This document shows positions 10,906 to 20,009 of a DNA stretch of 64,000 bases, one piece after another. This DNA comes from Pannonibacter sp. SL95. GTDB lineage: Bacteria; Pseudomonadota; Alphaproteobacteria; Rhizobiales; Stappiaceae. A model generated the notes under the pieces. It was not told where the DNA came from and did not search any database. It was given only the letters and a program-made list of their open reading frames with translations. Each line of letters opens with the position of its first letter. Positions within the stretch are counted from its first letter, which is position 1. The position numbers and the translations under genes were made by a program. The stretch covers positions 1,098,501 to 1,162,500 of the forward strand of contig NZ_JAPPRC010000003.1 in assembly GCF_026672425.1 (NCBI RefSeq), read 5' to 3'.

Positions 10906-11976
10906 ATGGTCAGTCTCAGCAAGCTCTCCGAGCTGGCTCATGATCGCACGTCATCCGGGCGCAAGTCGCTTGTCGAGGCCGTGACTGATCTTTTCGTCTC
11001 CGCCCAGCCGGAACAGGTTGATCACGTCAGCCTTTTGTTCGGTGACATCGTCCTCAAGGTCATCGGCCAGCTGGAAGAAGAAGCGCGCATGGCATTGGCC
11101 GTGCGCGTGTCCGAGAACCCCAATACCCCGCATGATCTCGCCTTCCGTCTCGCCGAGGACACGATCGCTGTTGCCCAGCCGATGCTGGAAAGCTCGCCCG
11201 TCCTGACCACGTCGGATCTTGTGTCTATCGCCACCACCGGCTCGATGGACCATCTCGGTGCCATCGCGGACCGCCGTCCGCTGGAAGCCGAGGTTACCAG
11301 CGTCATCGTCGATCGCGGGTCGTCCTCGGTCCTTGCCAAGGTTGCGGGCAACGACGCGGCAAAATTCACGGCGGACACGTTCGACCGGCTGGTCGAAAAG
11401 GCCCGTGCACATCCGCAGATCCAGGAAGCCCTGATCGGGCGCAGCGACATTCCCGAAGAGGGCGCGCGCCGGCTGGTTTCGTTCCTGTCCGACGAGCTGC
11501 GCGAGCGGCTGAAGGAAATGGGCGGCGACAACACCTTGGTCAACGTTCTGGCCGAACGCGCGGCGCAGGAGGTTCAGGCCCAGGTAAGGGATCTCGGCAG
11601 CGCCAAGAACAAGGCCGAAATGCTGATCCGCGACGTCAAGGCCCGCAAGCGCCCAGTCGATGATGCGGTCAACCAGTTCACCAAGGGTGACAGGCCTGTC
11701 GATCTTGCTCTGCTCTTTGCCGAACTCAGCGAGTTGCCGCATGATTCCGTGGCGCGCGTGGTGTTCAACCCGGAGGATACCGTCCTCAACATCCTGTGCC
11801 GCGCCAACGGTGTCAGTGATACGGCCTACAAGAACATCGTGATGATGCGCGCCAAGCGGCTGAAGCTGACCAGCAAGGACCTCAACGAGGCCTTCGTGCG
11901 CTATGCCAAAGTCCAGCGCGGCGACGCCGGCCGCGCGCTGACGACCATCAAGGAACGCCTGCGCAAGGCATCATGA
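10906..11976 (+). CDS. DUF2336 domain-containing protein
   Basis: The 356-residue protein is soluble and mostly helical, with repeated helix pairs typical of DUF2336 proteins of alphaproteobacteria. Recognisable stretches are LAHDRTSSGRKSLVEAVTDL at the N terminus, LFGDIVLKVIGQLEEEAR, LAEDTIAVAQPMLESSPVL, and ALIGRSDIPEEGARRLVSFL. There is no signal peptide or membrane helix. The GGGAGG site 5 bases upstream supports the ATG at 10906. A CtrA box precedes the gene, so expression may follow the cell cycle or motility programme. It stands alone and is closed by a bidirectional terminator. No biochemical function is established for the family to my knowledge. Confidence 0.85.
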   Translation: MVSLSKLSELAHDRTSSGRKSLVEAVTDLFVSAQPEQVDHVSLLFGDIVLKVIGQLEEEARMALAVRVSENPNTPHDLAFRLAEDTIAVAQPMLESSPVLTTSDLVSIATTGSMDHLGAIADRRPLEAEVTSVIVDRGSSSVLAKVAGNDAAKFTADTFDRLVEKARAHPQIQEALIGRSDIPEEGARRLVSFLSDELRERLKEMGGDNTLVNVLAERAAQEVQAQVRDLGSAKNKAEMLIRDVKARKRPVDDAVNQFTKGDRPVDLALLFAELSELPHDSVARVVFNPEDTVLNILCRANGVSDTAYKNIVMMRAKRLKLTSKDLNEAFVRYAKVQRGDAGRALTTIKERLRKAS

Positions 11977-12000
11977 ACCTCTTGTCCTGACTGCGTCAGC

Positions 12001-12029
12001 AAAAGGCCGCCAAAGTGGCGGCCTTTTTT
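12001..12029. terminator. Bidirectional intrinsic terminator
   Basis: AAAAGGCCGCC, a 5-base loop and GGCGGCCTTTTTT form a stem with A and T runs on both sides. It serves the DUF2336 gene on the plus strand and the MFS gene on the minus strand, which converge here. Confidence 0.92.
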
Positions 12030-12039
12030 GTTTCCAGTT

Positions 12040-13212
12040 TCAGGCCCTCTCGCGCCGTCTTTCCAACCGGTACAGCACCAGCGCGGTCGCCAGGCCTGCA
12101 AGGCCGAAGCCGATGACAGCCATCAGGAACCCCCAGGGCGTGACGGCGTCCATGGCAGCGCCCGCGACCGGAGGGGCGGCCAGCGTGCCAACCTGATAGA
12201 GCACCAGGAAGGCCGCGTTTGCCGGGGCAAGATCAGCCGGGCGCAGCCGTTCGCCAAGGATCGCAAGGCCCAGCGTGTAGAAGGCGCAGGCAAGGCCGCC
12301 GAGCAGGAAGGTGGCCGCCAGCGCCGCACCCGGCAGCGCCGTGGCAAGGCCCGAGACGAGCGCCACCAGCGGGAAGGCGACCAGCATCATCAGCATCAGC
12401 TTGGGCCGGTCCATCCGGTCGGCCAGCCAGCCAAAGCCGAAGCTCAAGGTCACGCCGCCCCACAGGAAGGCCGTGACAAGCCCGAGGCCCGTCGCTTCAT
12501 CAAGCCCCAGCCTGCTGGCAAAGCTCGGCAGCAGGGCGATATAGGCATATTCCAGCACACCGGCGATGAGCGCTGCCGACATGCCCAGCGGCACCAGCTT
12601 CGCGACAGCCGCAGGGTTGCCGCCCGCGTGCCCGTCGATCCGCGGCGCAAGGCTGGCCGCCGCCACAAGCGGCAACACGGCCAATGACAGGGCAAGCCCG
12701 GCGACGATGAAGGGTTGCAGCCCCTCCGTGCCGATCTGGCCCAGCAGCACCGGGCCTGCGCCATAGCCGCCGAACAGCGCCACCGTGTAAAGCGACAGCA
12801 CCCGGCCCCGGCTTGCCTCTTCGGCCGCGGCGTTGATCCAGGTCTCGCCGAGCAGCCAGGGGAACAGCAGCCCGACACCCATCATGAAGCGCAGCACCAG
12901 CCACGCCTCGACGCTCGGCATCAATGGCATCAGGATGAAACCGGTGAGGCCAATGGCACAGCCGCCAGCCATCGCCGGCACCAGCCCGATGCGGAAAGCG
13001 AGGCGCGGGGCAAAGGGCAACAGCACCAGCGCGGCCAGCGCCGGCATGCCTGCGGCGAGGCCCGTCAGCCAGCCCGGCGCGCCCCAGCGCTCGAAGCTGA
13101 CAGCGGTCAGCGGATAGCCGATGCCATGGGCAAGGCCGAGGAAGAAGGTCGAGCCGATCACGGCGGCAAGGCCGAGGGCTCTTGCATCGGGTCTGGCGGC
13201 GAGGCTGCGCAT
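12040..13212 (-). CDS. MFS transporter
   Basis: The 390-residue protein has about 12 hydrophobic segments in two halves, the build of a major facilitator superfamily permease. Between the second and third segments of each half are the usual charged loops (LLPFAPRLAFRIGLVPA; GFGWLADRMDRPKLML, an A-like motif). The motif WLLGETWINAAA and the loop with SRGRVLSLY recall the YcaD-like subgroup. It is divergent from a TetR regulator across a 124-bp region holding two operator-like palindromes, so it is probably the regulator's target and may export the TetR ligand. The substrate cannot be inferred. Its end is 11 bp from the shared terminator. Confidence 0.87.
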   Translation of the reverse strand: MRSLAARPDARALGLAAVIGSTFFLGLAHGIGYPLTAVSFERWGAPGWLTGLAAGMPALAALVLLPFAPRLAFRIGLVPAMAGGCAIGLTGFILMPLMPSVEAWLVLRFMMGVGLLFPWLLGETWINAAAEEASRGRVLSLYTVALFGGYGAGPVLLGQIGTEGLQPFIVAGLALSLAVLPLVAAASLAPRIDGHAGGNPAAVAKLVPLGMSAALIAGVLEYAYIALLPSFASRLGLDEATGLGLVTAFLWGGVTLSFGFGWLADRMDRPKLMLMMLVAFPLVALVSGLATALPGAALAATFLLGGLACAFYTLGLAILGERLRPADLAPANAAFLVLYQVGTLAAPPVAGAAMDAVTPWGFLMAVIGFGLAGLATALVLYRLERRRERA

Positions 13213-13277
13213 CGCAAGTCTCCTTTAGATGTGCAAGATCGTCCAGGGACGAGCGCCCTGGCCGAAGACAGCTTGAT

Positions 13278-13315
13278 TTCTACAGTGCAGAACATGTAAT
13301 TCTACAACGTAGGAA
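13278..13315. promoter_or_regulatory. Two tandem operator-like palindromes between MFS and TetR genes
   Basis: TTCTACAGTGCAGAA (13278-13292) and TTCTACAACGTAGGAA (13300-13315) are imperfect palindromes of the same type (TTCTAC...GTAGAA), 22 bp apart. They lie 21-59 bases before the TetR start, where the regulator would control itself and the divergent transporter. Confidence 0.6.
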
Positions 13316-13336
13316 TGGCAAGGGGAAATTTCTGCG

Positions 13337-14014
13337 GTGTCGAAAAAGCCCACTGAAGGTCGCGGCGAGGGGCGTGGTGAAGGTCGTCAGGGCCCGCGCG
13401 GAATTGACCCGCATGCGGTGCTGGAAGCAGCGATCGCCTTGCGTGAAAGCGAGGGCGCTGAAGGCTTCAGCCTGCGCCGGCTGGCCCAGTCCCTCGGGCT
13501 TGATCCGATGACCGTGCAATATCACTTCGGGTCGAAGGAAAAACTGGAGCGGGCCATGGGCGACCGGCTCAATGCGCAGCTCATTCCCGTTGATCCGGCC
13601 ACACCCTGGCGCAGCCGGCTGGAGAACCTTGCCTTCCAGTACCGCCGCCTCGCTCTGGCCTATCCGCAAACCTTCCCGCTGCTGCTGCGGTTCTGGGTGA
13701 CGGGACCTGCCGACGTGCGCCATGCCGAGATGGTCTATGTCGCGCTGGCCGATGCGGGCTTCAACGCGGAGGACCGGGTCGACTATTGCGTCGGCTGGTA
13801 TGCTGCGGTTCTGGGGCTAGCGGCCGCCGAGGCTGGCGGCCTGCTGCGCCCGGCCTCACAGGCCATGCTGGATGAAACCGACCAGCTCGACCCGAGAGAA
13901 TTTCCGCAGACCGTTCAGCTTGCCGCCGAGTTTCGCCGTCAGGCGGCCGGTCGGGCGTTCCAGAAGGCGCTCGACCGGATCATGGACGGGATGGAGCAGG
14001 CGGCCAGCCGCTGA
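13337..14014 (+). CDS. TetR family transcriptional regulator
   Basis: The 225-residue protein carries a TetR helix-turn-helix at about residues 26-72 (AVLEAAIALRESEG, FSLRRLAQSLGLDP, MTVQYHFGSKEKLERAM) followed by a long helical ligand-binding domain, a normal arrangement. The N terminus has a basic, glycine-rich tail (EGRGEGRGEGRQGPRG) ahead of the DNA-binding domain. The GTG at 13337 follows AAGGGGAAA. It is divergent from the MFS transporter and converges on the LysE gene with only 7 bp between stops. It most likely represses itself and the transporter from the paired palindromes; the inducer is unknown. Confidence 0.88.
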   Translation: MSKKPTEGRGEGRGEGRQGPRGIDPHAVLEAAIALRESEGAEGFSLRRLAQSLGLDPMTVQYHFGSKEKLERAMGDRLNAQLIPVDPATPWRSRLENLAFQYRRLALAYPQTFPLLLRFWVTGPADVRHAEMVYVALADAGFNAEDRVDYCVGWYAAVLGLAAAEAGGLLRPASQAMLDETDQLDPREFPQTVQLAAEFRRQAAGRAFQKALDRIMDGMEQAASR

Positions 14015-14021
14015 CAGCGCC

Positions 14022-14657
14022 TCAGGCGGCGCGGCGCAGCGCAGCCGTCATGGCCGCCGCGCTGATCAGCAGACTGCCTCCGACCCGGTTCAGCGTCTTC
14101 AGCGTCCCCGGCTTGCGGATGCGCGTCCGGATCGCAGAGGCCGTCAGGGCATAGACAGCCGCATTGAGCGTTCCCAGCACGACGAAGGTGATCCCGAGCA
14201 GCAGCAGCTGCGGGGCCACCGGGGCCTGCGGCGCGATGAAGTGCGGCAGGAAGGCAATGAAGAACGCAATGCCCTTCGGGTTGAGGCTGGTCACTACATA
14301 GGTGTGCCAGAACACCCGGCGCGGGTTCATTGCCAGCGCTGCCTCGCCCTCGCTGTCCAGTTCAAGCGGGGCAGGGGGCTGGCGCCACATCTTGATGCCG
14401 ATCCACAGCAGATAGGCCGCGCCCAGCCACTTGAGGATGGAAAAGGCCGTCGCCGAGGTCGCCAGGATCGCGCCAAGGCCCAGCAGCGAGGCGGTTGCCG
14501 ATGTGGCATCCCCCAGTGCGACACCCAGCACGCAGGCTGTCGATGCCTTGCGGCCATGGGCAAGTGCGTAGCTGATCACCAGCAGCACGGTCGGGCCGGG
14601 GATCGCCACCACGACGAGCGTTGCGATCACATAGGCGGTGTAGAGTTCGATGGTCAT
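14022..14657 (-). CDS. LysE family amino-acid or homoserine-lactone-type exporter
   Basis: The 211-residue protein has six hydrophobic segments and the LysE/RhtB hallmark IPGPTVLLVISYALAHGRK near residue 22, then GVALGDATSATASLLGLGA and NPKGIAFFIAFLPHFI. These inner-membrane carriers export amino acids or related small molecules. The start at 14657 (MTIELYTAYV) is chosen because the family begins there and GGAAAG precedes it; an upstream in-frame ATG at 14696 has no good site. No LysR or Lrp regulator sits next to it. It converges on the TetR gene. Substrate is not assignable. Confidence 0.88.
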   Translation of the reverse strand: MTIELYTAYVIATLVVVAIPGPTVLLVISYALAHGRKASTACVLGVALGDATSATASLLGLGAILATSATAFSILKWLGAAYLLWIGIKMWRQPPAPLELDSEGEAALAMNPRRVFWHTYVVTSLNPKGIAFFIAFLPHFIAPQAPVAPQLLLLGITFVVLGTLNAAVYALTASAIRTRIRKPGTLKTLNRVGGSLLISAAAMTAALRRAA

Positions 14658-14862
14658 GGAGGCTTTCCGGCAGGTCACGTTGGATAACTGAGCCATGGAA
14701 CCGCAGGTGTCGCAAGTCCGTTATGATTCCACCCTCAGGTTCGACAAGCCAGTGATGCCGTTGCGACGGCGGTGACTTGATATCAATCGGGAATCGGGCT
14801 GCTCTGGAGGACGCGACGCCTGTCGCGGGACCAGGCCTGCCTCTCAATCAAGGATTATGCGG

Positions 14863-16083
14863 ATGGATCGATTCCGGACTGCCGTTGACGCCGCCCTGGC
14901 CTTGCGCCCCGATCAGCCGGTCTATTGTTTCCGGCCCACCGTTCTGGCCGAAGATGCGCGCAACTTCATGGCGGCCTTTCCGGGCAAGACCGCCTATGCG
15001 GTGAAGACCAACGGCGAGCCCTTTGTCCTCAAGGCTCTGGCCGAGGCCGGGATTGACTGTTTCGACGTCGCCTCACCGGCCGAATTCGCCGCTGTCCGCG
15101 ACGTCGCCCCCACTGCGGAAATGCTCTACATGCACCCGGTCAAGGCCCAGTCCGACATCCGGCTGGCGCTCGAGACCTATCGCATCCGCACCTTGTCGCT
15201 CGATCACGAGGACGAGGTCGCCAAGATCCTGCGCATCGTGCGTGCGCTCGACATCAACCCGGGTGACATCACCCTGTTTGTCCGCCTGGCCACCAAGGGC
15301 CATGCCGCCTACGAGCTGTCGAAAAAATTCGGCGCAGCGCCCGCCCATGCCGTGGAACTGTTGCAACGCATCGACCGGATCGGTTTCCGCTGTGGCCTTT
15401 GCTTCCATGTCGGCAGCCAGATCGAGGATGCGGAAACCTACGAACGGGCGCTTGCCTCGGCCGACTGGGTGCGCTCCCGGTCTGGGGTCGAGATCTGCGA
15501 ACTCGACGTCGGCGGTGGCTTTCCGGCCGTCTATGGGCATGACCCGCGCCGCAAGACCCCGCAAATGCCGGCCTTGTCCGATCTGATGAGCGAGTTGCGC
15601 AAGGACATTGCCGAGTGGGGCTTTGACAAGCAGCCACTGGTGGCCGAGCCCGGCCGCGTCATCGTCGCAAGGTCCATCTCGCTCATCGTGCGGGTGCTCT
15701 TGAAGAAAGGCCGGCGGCTTTACATCAACGACGGCATCTGGGCGTCCCTGTCCGACAGCTGGACCGGCAAGATCACGCTCCCGGCGCGCTTCATTCCGGA
15801 TCCTGCCCGCCGCCGCCGTGTCGGCAACGCCGGCGAGATCGTGCCGTTCAAGGTGTGCGGCGCCACCTGCGACAGCGTCGATATCCTGTCGCGGCCCTTC
15901 TGGCTCCCCGAGACCGTCGATACGGGGGACTGGATCGAGATCGGCCATATCGGTGCCTACAGCCTGTCGCTGCGCACCCATTTCAACGGCTTCTATCCCG
16001 ATACGGTCGTGGAAGTGGACGAGCCCTTCTTCGCCGGCGCCGCTCCTGAAGGCTTTGCCTCCATCGAGACCATGGCCGACTAA
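14863..16083 (+). CDS. Fold-type III PLP-dependent decarboxylase (ornithine/lysine decarboxylase-like)
   Basis: The 406-residue enzyme has the alanine-racemase-like barrel with the PLP lysine at Lys48 (TAYAVKTNGEP), HVGSQ at 182-186, the glycine-rich phosphate loop DVGGGFP at 215-221, EPGR at 262-265, and the C-terminal CGATCDSVD with Cys336 and Asp337, the substrate-binding pair of eukaryotic-type ornithine decarboxylases. It should decarboxylate ornithine, lysine or a related amino acid to a diamine in polyamine synthesis. AAGGA with 8-base spacing favours ATG 14863 over ATG 14857. A TTGATATCAA palindrome lies upstream at 14777. The change YAVKT (usually YAVKA or YAVKC) is noted. Which amino acid is used is not decidable here. 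Confidence 0.85.
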   Translation: MDRFRTAVDAALALRPDQPVYCFRPTVLAEDARNFMAAFPGKTAYAVKTNGEPFVLKALAEAGIDCFDVASPAEFAAVRDVAPTAEMLYMHPVKAQSDIRLALETYRIRTLSLDHEDEVAKILRIVRALDINPGDITLFVRLATKGHAAYELSKKFGAAPAHAVELLQRIDRIGFRCGLCFHVGSQIEDAETYERALASADWVRSRSGVEICELDVGGGFPAVYGHDPRRKTPQMPALSDLMSELRKDIAEWGFDKQPLVAEPGRVIVARSISLIVRVLLKKGRRLYINDGIWASLSDSWTGKITLPARFIPDPARRRRVGNAGEIVPFKVCGATCDSVDILSRPFWLPETVDTGDWIEIGHIGAYSLSLRTHFNGFYPDTVVEVDEPFFAGAAPEGFASIETMAD

Positions 16084-16112
16084 CCATCGGGACTTGAGAA
16101 TGAACGCGGAAA

Positions 16113-16133
16113 GGCCGCTCTTTCGGAGCGGCC
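16113..16133 (+). terminator. Hairpin after the decarboxylase gene
   Basis: GGCCGCTC and GAGCGGCC pair across TTTCG. No T run follows; probably ends or protects the decarboxylase transcript. Confidence 0.5.
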
Positions 16134-16158
16134 CAACCTGCTGAACAAGCCTGTCCGT

Positions 16159-16288
16159 CGTCATCCCGGGCGCAGCGAAGCGAAGACCCGGGACCGGAGA
16201 GCCAAGATCTTTTCTGTTTCAAAACACTGAAACATCCATACCTCGGCTCACCGGTCTCGGCTCGGCGCTGCGCTTGGCCGGGATGACG
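16159..16288. repeat. Inverted-repeat element beginning and ending in CGTCATCCCGG
   Basis: The left end starts CGTCATCCCGGGCGCAGCG and the right end, read in reverse complement, starts CGTCATCCCGGCCAAGCGCA. The arms stay alignable for about 36 bp with gaps. Such ends resemble the short palindromic intergenic elements of many alphaproteobacteria. Confidence 0.6.
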
Positions 16289-16318
16289 TGAATAGGATCG
16301 AGGTTCGTTATCAGGCTT

Positions 16319-16342
16319 GGGCCGCCCTTTTTGGGGCGGCCC
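16319..16342 (-). terminator. Hairpin after the BA14K gene
   Basis: GGGCCGCC and GGCGGCCC pair across a short loop containing TTTTT. It lies about 90 bp beyond the BA14K stop on the minus strand. Confidence 0.45.
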
Positions 16343-16429
16343 AGCGCATGTCCGCACCCGGTCTTGCGGGGCAGGGCAGGGGATGACCGGCTGCGGAAAG
16401 GCGAAATCTGGGCTCTGAAACCGCGTTGC

Positions 16430-17035
16430 TTACTGGCAGAACCGGGTCTGGCCGCTGTGGGTCCGGAAGGTTCCGGTCTGCGGGTTGAAGCTGCGGTAGC
16501 GGCTGCTGCAATACTGGTACCAGGCCGGCGTCCAGGGCTGGTAGCCGCCAACCTGACCGCCATGGGCGATGATCGGACGGTCATCCACCGGCACGCCGGG
16601 TTCCGGGATCGGCTGGACGTGACCGTAATTCGGGCCGGCGTAGACGGGTCCGCCATAGGCCGGACCGCCGTAGACCGGTGCGCTGCCATAAACCTGGCTG
16701 CCACCATACACCGGGCCGCCGTAGGCCGGAGCCGGCGGGTAATAGGCCGGCGGGGGAGGCGCGGAGTTGCTGCTGTCGCCGAGGGCGCCGAGCAGGATCG
16801 CACCTGCCGCAAGGCCGATCACGCCAGCGGCGATGGCCGCATCCGTGTTGTCGTTCTTGCGCTTGCGATCCGGGTTGTACGGACGGTGACGGCGATCGCC
16901 GCCCCAGTCGTCGTTCCAGCCCTGGCGGCCGCCGCGTTCACCCCAGCCGTCTCCGGCAAGGGCCGTTCCTGCAGCCGGTACGAGCAAAGCTCCAGCGAGA
17001 GCGAAGGCAGCCACGCGGTGCGTCAGGCGGGTCAT
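16430..17035 (-). CDS. BA14K family secreted or envelope protein
   Basis: The 201-residue protein begins with a signal peptide (MTRLTHRVAAFALAGALLVP, cleavage probably after ALA at 27). A tryptophan- and glycine-rich charged stretch follows, then a hydrophobic segment at 67-86, a proline/tyrosine/glycine repeat region (PVYGG, PAYGG, PVYAG; 95-140), and the C-terminal BA14K signature WYQYCSSRYRSFNPQTGT ending in FCQ. BA14K proteins, first described as a Brucella immunoreactive antigen, are common in Hyphomicrobiales, and some bind carbohydrate. A GGAG site precedes the ATG. It is divergent from the hugZ-like gene. The role here is unknown, and the repeats suggest an exposed flexible linker. 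Confidence 0.88.
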   Translation of the reverse strand: MTRLTHRVAAFALAGALLVPAAGTALAGDGWGERGGRQGWNDDWGGDRRHRPYNPDRKRKNDNTDAAIAAGVIGLAAGAILLGALGDSSNSAPPPPAYYPPAPAYGGPVYGGSQVYGSAPVYGGPAYGGPVYAGPNYGHVQPIPEPGVPVDDRPIIAHGGQVGGYQPWTPAWYQYCSSRYRSFNPQTGTFRTHSGQTRFCQ

Positions 17036-17251
17036 GGATCAAACTCCGGTTTGGAAGGGCCGCAAGGGCGTCCCGTTCGATGGTGCCAATCTCGCATGGG
17101 GGCACTGAACGCACCCTGAGACCGGTGTTCATCTGCCGTTCATGTTTATCCCGCGTCCAATGACCTCACAATGTCGCGGATGGCTGATTTTTTCGGGCCG
17201 TGCCGCTAAACTCAGACGCGAGGGAGACGTGCATTTTGACAGGAACACCAA

Positions 17252-18034
17252 ATGGCCGAAACGCCAAAGAAGAAGGATGTCCTCCAGGACGTCGATGATG
17301 CCGTCCGCCGTCAGGCGAAAGGCCTGATGCGCCTTGCCCGCTTCGGCGCCCTTGCCGTGCTCGAACCGGAAACCGGTCACCCGCTCTGCAGCCGCGTTGC
17401 GCTGGTCTGCGACCTTGACGGTACGCCTGTGATTCTCGCCTCGAACCTCTCCGGCCACAGCGCCGGTCTTGCCGCCGACAGCCGTTGCTCGCTGCTGGTG
17501 GGCGAGCCGGGCAAGGGCGACCCGCTCGCCCATCCGCGCATGACGCTGTTCAGCGTTGCCCGCAAGCTGGCGCGTGACAGCGATGAACACGCCCGCCTGC
17601 GCCGCCGCTACTTGGCCCGCCACCCGAAGGCTGAACTCTACGTCGATTTCCCCGATTTCGCCTTCTACCGGCTGGAAGTCGAACGGGCGAGCCTCAACGG
17701 CGGTTTCGGCAAGGCCTATGCCCTGACGCAGGCAGACCTGATCCTTGACCCGGAGAGCTGGTCCGCGCTGGTCGCCTTCGAGCCCGGCGCCGTCAGCCAC
17801 ATGAACGAGGATCACGCCGAGGCGATAAAGCTTTATGCCGAAGTGCTCTGCAAGGCGCCGCAGGGTTCCTGGCGTCTGGCCGGTCTTGATCCGGAAGGGC
17901 TTGATCTTCAGGCCGGCGATCTCAGCGCCCGTCTCTGGTTCGATGCACCGCTGACCGCCCCGGGCGACCTGCGCGCAGCCCTGGTCGACCTCGCCGGCAA
18001 GGCGAGGGCAACCCTCGCGCAAACAGACGGCTGA
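17252..18034 (+). CDS. HugZ family pyridoxamine 5'-phosphate oxidase-fold protein
   Basis: The 260-residue protein combines an N-terminal split-barrel flavin/heme domain (RRQAKGLMRLARFGALAVLE, PLCSRVALVCDLDGTPVI, NLSGHSAGLAAD) with a C-terminal DUF2470 domain carrying HMNEDHAEAIKLYAE. This is the arrangement of HugZ proteins, some of which bind or degrade heme. The ATG at 17252 is preceded by GGA at a normal distance. It stands alone, with no heme-uptake genes nearby, so a heme role is only a family expectation. A repeat element follows its stop codon at 18048. Confidence 0.87.
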   Translation: MAETPKKKDVLQDVDDAVRRQAKGLMRLARFGALAVLEPETGHPLCSRVALVCDLDGTPVILASNLSGHSAGLAADSRCSLLVGEPGKGDPLAHPRMTLFSVARKLARDSDEHARLRRRYLARHPKAELYVDFPDFAFYRLEVERASLNGGFGKAYALTQADLILDPESWSALVAFEPGAVSHMNEDHAEAIKLYAEVLCKAPQGSWRLAGLDPEGLDLQAGDLSARLWFDAPLTAPGDLRAALVDLAGKARATLAQTDG

Positions 18035-18047
18035 TATCTCAATCCGC

Positions 18048-18150
18048 GCTGTCCCGGCCTTGTGCCGGGACCTGTCATGGTGCGCGCTGACGCCGGATGG
18101 ATTTTAACCGAGGTCATAACGAACGGGTCCCGGCTCAAGGCCGGGACAGC
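18048..18150. repeat. 103-bp element with 25-bp inverted ends
   Basis: GCTGTCCCGGCCTTGTGCCG... at 18048-18072 and its inverted copy at 18126-18150 differ at one base. Each arm is itself a smaller palindrome (GTCCCGGC/GCCGGGAC). Size and plan match the element at 55843-55944. Confidence 0.7.
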
Positions 18151-18207
18151 GTGGCGTCAGACAGTCTCGGCGCATTGCTTCGAAAGGTAACCGCCGGCGA
18201 GGTTGAC

Positions 18208-18237
18208 GATCCAGAAAGGCGGAAGCCCTTCTGGATC
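18208..18237. terminator. Hairpin between hugZ-like and chemoreceptor genes
   Basis: GATCCAGAAAGG and CCCTTCTGGATC form a 12-bp stem with one mismatch. The genes converge here, so it may serve both strands; no long T run. Confidence 0.5.
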
Positions 18238-18251
18238 TACCCGCGCCTCAC

Positions 18252-20009
18252 TCACGCCGCGCGGACACTGGCAAGGAAGCCATCCAGTTCGCGGCGCAGC
18301 GTATCGGACTGCTGTGTCAGGTCTTCCACCGTCGACAGGACCTGACGGGCACCGGCGCTGGAATCGACGGCACTTTCGCGCACCCGCACGATGGTCCGGG
18401 TGATCTCCTGGCTCCCCTGCGCCACTTCGGCAACATTCCGGGCGATCTCGGAAGTGACGGCGTTCTGTTCCTCGATGGCCGAGGCAATCGCCGTGATCTG
18501 CTCGTTGATGCTGCCGATGGAGCGAACCACGTCCTCGATCGACTTCGCGGTGTTGGACGAGCCGTTCTGCATTTCGCCGATCTGCTTGCCGATGTCCTCG
18601 GTCGCCTTGCCGGTCTGGTTGGCGAGCGCCTTCACTTCGGAAGCAACGACGGCAAATCCCTTGCCAGCCTCGCCGGCGCGGGCGGCTTCAATCGTGGCAT
18701 TGAGCGCCAGAAGATTGGTCTGGTCGGCAATGTCGTTGATGAGGCGCACCACTTCGTCGATCCGCTGCGCGGAGTCGGCCAAGCCGGATACAGTCGCGCT
18801 GGAGCGATCGGCACTGGAGCGGGTCGCGTTCGTTGCCGTCATGGCGTTGCTGATCTGGCGACTGATCTCGCGGATCGAGGCGGAAAGCTCTTCCGATGCA
18901 CCTGCCACGGACTGCACGCCTGCGGTCGACTGTTCCGCAGCTGCGGCCACGGTGCCTGCCTGGTCCGATGTGCTTTCGGCGTTGCGCGCCATCTGGTTGG
19001 CGGTCCGCTCCAGCTCCAGAATGGCGTCAGCAATACGATCAGCGACCTGTTTGACGGTCGCCTCGAGGCTATCAGCCAGGCGGAGCGTTGCAGCGCGCTT
19101 CTCGTGTTCGATCCGCTTCTCTTCCTCGCGCATCTGCGCCTGCAGATGTTTCATCTCGATCAGCTTTTCACGGAAGGCGGTAAAGGCGATGGCAAGTTGG
19201 CCGATTTCATCGCGATTTGCGACCTTCACCTCGACTGAAGTGTCGTCGACGGCAAGCCGGTTCAAGGCATTTGTCACCATCCGTAGAGGACGGCTGATCC
19301 CGAAGATGGCGAGATAGCAGGAAATCCCGAGGCCAAGACCAATTGCCACAACAGAAACGGTGACCAACTGGAGAAGTCCCTGTTCCTCATGTTCATGCGC
19401 CATTTTCGCGGATAGCTCGGTTGCTCTGGTCAAGTCCTGCGTCAGTGCGGTCAATTCATGGTCCAGCCGATCCTGTTCGGCCTCGATTTTTTGGGCGAGA
19501 GCGGTCGCCTCGGCGACCGCGCCGGACCGGATCAGTGCTTTTACCTGACCTGCATGTTCGACATAGAGCTTGTGCTCCTTCTCAATCGCCTGGAGGTTGG
19601 TAAGTGTGTTTCGGAAGCGCTTGGCGTGCGTCTCGTCGGGAGCGCTGCGCAGCCCAGCTTCTGCTATTGCCTCTGCGCCGAGAATCTCTTTCTCGACCTT
19701 TACGCTGAGTGCATCAAACTCGGCAACGATTGTCTCGAGTGCGCTTGCATCGCCCGGGATCTGCGCAATGCGCAGGATCTTTTCCATCAGAACCGCCTGC
19801 TCGAGCTGGTGCTCTGTAACGTCAGTTACTGTGGCGGTCAGAGGAATGTTCTGATCCGCAATTTCCGTCAGTTCGTCACCGATCGAGGCCATCTGCACCA
19901 GCGCGACTGCGGCAATGCTGACCATCGCCAGCGCCAGAAACACGACGATGCCAAGGATCTTGGCTGATACGGAACGCAGCGCCGAAGGCTGCCGCCGGAC
20001 GTCGTTCAT
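18252..20009 (-). CDS. Methyl-accepting chemotaxis protein
   Basis: The 585-residue protein has transmembrane segments near residues 17-40 and 213-236, with a roughly 170-residue periplasmic helical sensor between them. A HAMP domain ([19 protein letters not shown]) follows, then a long coiled coil with the conserved hairpin tip ([20 protein letters not shown] then [20 protein letters not shown]). It would sit in the inner membrane and signal through CheW/CheA. The sensor domain looks like a four-helix bundle; its ligand is not inferable. No C-terminal CheR-tether pentapeptide is present (it ends VRAA). There are no che genes in the window, so this is an orphan receptor gene. Confidence 0.93.
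   Translation of the reverse strand: MNDVRRQPSALRSVSAKILGIVVFLALAMVSIAAVALVQMASIGDELTEIADQNIPLTATVTDVTEHQLEQAVLMEKILRIAQIPGDASALETIVAEFDALSVKVEKEILGAEAIAEAGLRSAPDETHAKRFRNTLTNLQAIEKEHKLYVEHAGQVKALIRSGAVAEATALAQKIEAEQDRLDHELTALTQDLTRATELSAKMAHEHEEQGLLQLVTVSVVAIGLGLGISCYLAIFGISRPLRMVTNALNRLAVDDTSVEVKVANRDEIGQLAIAFTAFREKLIEMKHLQAQMREEEKRIEHEKRAATLRLADSLEATVKQVADRIADAILELERTANQMARNAESTSDQAGTVAAAAEQSTAGVQSVAGASEELSASIREISRQISNAMTATNATRSSADRSSATVSGLADSAQRIDEVVRLINDIADQTNLLALNATIEAARAGEAGKGFAVVASEVKALANQTGKATEDIGKQIGEMQNGSSNTAKSIEDVVRSIGSINEQITAIASAIEEQNAVTSEIARNVAEVAQGSQEITRTIVRVRESAVDSSAGARQVLSTVEDLTQQSDTLRRELDGFLASVRAA

Larger units (their letters stand above)
16084..16429. other. Intergenic region with hairpins and an inverted-repeat element
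   Basis: The 346 bp contain no supported gene. They hold two terminator-like hairpins (16113-16133, 16319-16342), one for each converging gene, and between them an inverted-repeat element at 16159-16288. Confidence 0.6.
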
